22,268 nt of DNA from Sphaeroforma arctica JP610 (lineage: Eukaryota > Opisthokonta > Ichthyosporea > Ichthyophonida), in contig NW_014040333.1 of assembly GCF_001186125.1 (NCBI RefSeq), positions 38,151 through 60,418 of the forward strand, given 5' to 3'. This document shows, one piece after another, positions 20,042 through 22,268 of the stretch. A program made the translations under genes and the position numbers. The notes under the pieces were generated by a model. It did not search any database and had not been told where the DNA came from. It saw nothing but the letters and a program-made list of their open reading frames with translations. How positions within the stretch are numbered: the stretch's first letter is position 1; each line of letters begins with the position of its first letter.

Positions 20042-20067
20042 ATTGGTCAAAAAAAAATTGGCGCGAA
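20042..20067. promoter_or_regulatory. CCAAT boxes with E2F-like site
   Basis: On the minus strand, TTCGCGCC (complement of 20060-20067) overlaps CCAAT (20057-20061), and a second CCAAT lies at 20042-20046 across an A/T run. TTCGCGCC is the known E2F/DP core and CCAAT the known NF-Y core. No clear gene starts next to it, so its role is uncertain. Confidence 0.3.
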
Positions 20068-20497
20068 TTGTTTTACTTTTGACTCGCGTACATTTTCTGA
20101 TCACACAATTATCAATACATAACATAACTAAACTCTATCTAAATATGCACATAATCAACCATGCCAAGAACTGCATAAAGCTGTGTTTTTCTAAGGGCGA
20201 ACACTTGTCTTGTGAACTATGTCTCTGTGCTTGCAAACGAGTACGCATGCAGACACGCATTGAAGACGCAACCCCCAGCACTCGAACATTAAACTGAACT
20301 TCGCGATTCCAAGAATCGTTTCAAAGTACTATTGACTCAACTATACAAACCGCACAGAGACGTCGCATCGAGGTCGATGAGAAAGTTTTCAGACTATATT
20401 TCAGCTACACTGATAGAAAAGGGATGGCGCGTTACGGGTTATTTTTATCCTTCACAATAGATAAACAGAAAGACTAGTTCAGCGGTTTCGACAGTGT

Positions 20498-22123
20498 ATG
20501 CATATTGAAGCTACTAGTATCCTCTCTGATGATGTCGCAGCATTGATGACCGCCTCTGTTAGACGCACGGATAACGCTTACGTTGAGCATCTTACATTGA
20601 TGCACAAGTCTATAAGTAAATGCAAAAAAGGTGCTCGTAACTTAGGTTGCATGACAGTACTGTCGCAGATAGCTAGGCCAAAACCTCGTATGAGAAAGAA
20701 GCGCAACAGTAAACATATTGAGAAATGCAACTACAGTGAGTCGGGTGATGATCTAAGCGCCTTAAATAAATCTAGTAGCCTAAATCAAAGTTCTGATTCG
20801 AGTGAAAGTCCCAGTGATGATGGTGATACTCCAGCCTCAAAAGGTGAAACGGTGCAGCAACAAATAGCTAGTCTTTAGTTTCGGAAAAGTAGTGCTTCCT
20901 TGCCTCACAGCTCGGAAATACACATGCACAACATGCACAAAAAAAAAATATGATGCGTTTCAAAGCGGGCCCAACATACCTCAAAAAAAATCATCTACCG
21001 AACAACAGCAAATTACTAAGTGGCAGGAAATGCAGCTGCTTTTATTGATAATGATGCTATGGTACAAAGGGTTGCATTCGGCGAGAAGCGTGTTTGTGAC
21101 ATCGACGACATTGTAACTGGTCTTAAGGTTATCAGTAAAATGCCGATGGAATCAATATATGCTCGTATAAAAAAACCTGCACACAGAATGATTTAGGAGC
21201 GGTCGACCGCACTACGTTCATTAAAATATCTGGTGAATTGACTGGACCGTAAAACAAGAAGTTGAATGAAGTCAACCGTATAGCACGCTGGTATCTATAC
21301 GATCTGATAGAGAAAATAGAAATTATGGTTAAAGGATTATACATCAAACTCATCAACCAAGCTGTTAGCCAATTTATGAAGGATAGCTTATCAGCCGCCA
21401 GCGCAGTACACAGATATAACAACGTAGAAATTCATCTTTGACACAAACAGCATATGAAGCGTGACATATACGATGGTGTAACAGCGTATTGCAAATGGAC
21501 GGGTTTGAATGTAGAAGGGTACGACAGAACTGAGCATACGAGTGAGGGCCTAGACTGCTCAGCTATGTTTGAGTTTTCACGCAATTGTATGGGTATGGCA
21601 TTAATACTGGAACCTCTAGACGAAGAATCATACAATTTATACCGGACGGGTTTTATGTGGGCAACGAAGGGCATCAGATCACACATAGTACATATCGCAC
21701 GTTTAGACCTTTAGAGAGATAGAGGCTTCGTTGATTAATAATAGGGCTCGATTGATCCCATGGACTACACAGATAAGTCGAAACGTGATCAAGTATTACG
21801 AGGAAAGACACAGTCATACAGGCAGACCTCCATGTCGACATATGTAATATGTATAAGAGCAAAAACAGACGATGAAGGCCTACGCACAACCGCAACAAAA
21901 AAACGTAGACGTAATAACCAGTGATTGCGAGAAGCAAAACAGTTCCCAAACTCTCAGTAACGTAGATGCCACACTGAAGTATATGTCTGAGCAAGATAGA
22001 TTTAAAGACATCACTGAGATATACATACAGGCGGGCGGAGTGAGAAAAAAAATATCTAGTGTCGATACCACCTTAACACTGTGTAAACTTCGATGGAAAT
22101 TACTAGGTTTCAAACTATATTAA
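20498..22123 (+). pseudogene. Broken coding remnant of unidentified origin, possibly an old element
   Basis: Several plus-strand open stretches with protein-like composition lie in one orientation but not in one continuous frame. Parts: an N-terminal stretch (20498-20878) with a basic PKPRMRKKRNSKH segment followed by an acidic Ser-rich tail; a middle stretch near 21052-21420; a stretch at 21454-21714 with a Cys/Trp/Tyr-rich globular look; and one at 21872-22123. It looks broken in roughly half a dozen places. I recognise no family: no reverse transcriptase, integrase, DDE, capsid or polymerase motif is evident and no terminal repeats were found. It could be a decayed host gene, an old mobile or virus-like element, or multi-exon coding with unseen introns. 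Confidence 0.35.
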
Positions 22124-22268
22124 ACTAAAATACAATTTAGTCAGTTAGGATTTAGCAGTGGTAGCTTGTGTAAGAATGATCGGGACTGCCTCATGTTAAG
22201 AGCCTAAATATCCTCGATCACACAGAGGGTACCTCTAGCTGTTCTTTATTGAATAATTTTCACTAGAA

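Larger units (their letters stand above)
18012..20497. other. Noncoding region upstream of the ACSL gene
   Basis: No gene is supported over ~2.5 kb. The part next to 18011 must hold the ACSL promoter and 5' UTR. Further right there is a C15 homopolymer (18540-18554), a GC-rich hairpin (18725-18742), twin AATAAAGCCT motifs (18841 and 18861), a GA run near 19046, an ATTT run near 19062-19080, a T-rich run near 19164 and a CCAAT/E2F-like cluster (20042-20067). Open frames here are at most ~95 codons and resemble nothing known to me. Confidence 0.5.

Overview
This is eukaryotic nuclear DNA, probably from a unicellular relative of animals (an ichthyosporean-like protist) or a similar opisthokont. 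The genes are interrupted by spliceosomal introns with GTAAGT/GTATGT-type donors and YAG acceptors, AATAAA-type poly(A) signals lie after stop codons, and the gene set (FHIP/FAM160, pogo/CENP-B-type DNA-binding domain, long-chain acyl-CoA synthetase) suits that placement. The taxonomic guess is an inference only; nothing here fixes the species.

Layout, left to right. (1) 221-1895 (+): the last four coding exons of an FHIP/FAM160 family gene; the rest lies off the left edge. (2) 1896-5112: intergenic space full of minisatellites (17-bp, ~95-bp, 46-bp and 50-bp units). (3) 5113-6227 (-): a two-exon gene for a nucleolin-like acidic protein with a zinc ribbon, RGG box, CCHC knuckle and CCCH finger. 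(4) 6228-7165: a divergent promoter region with a triple CTCGAGA motif. (5) 7166-11608 (+): a single-exon gene for a 1480-residue Gln/His-rich protein with a central CENP-B/pogo-type DNA-binding domain and no transposase catalytic domain. (6) 11609-13325: convergent spacer with a ~20-copy 34-bp minisatellite. (7) 13326-18011 (-): an eight-exon long-chain acyl-CoA synthetase whose 25-nt first coding exon encodes an N-myristoylation-like start. (8) 18012-20497: noncoding sequence with homopolymers, a perfect GC-rich hairpin and a CCAAT/E2F-like cluster. (9) About 20498-22123 (+): broken coding fragments of unknown origin, treated as a fossil.

The four recognisable genes do not form an obvious pathway: vesicle/dynein-adaptor trafficking (FHIP), RNA or nucleolar biology (zinc/RGG protein), chromatin or transcription (CENP-B-like protein) and lipid activation (ACSL). 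They alternate in strand, giving two convergent 3' spacers and one divergent promoter. All large tandem arrays lie in the two convergent spacers or, in one case, exactly at a splice donor of the FHIP gene. The most notable observations are the tandemly copied exon-intron junction in FHIP, the transposase-type DNA-binding domain inside a huge Q/H-rich protein, and the acyl-CoA synthetase with a predicted myristoylated N-terminus.
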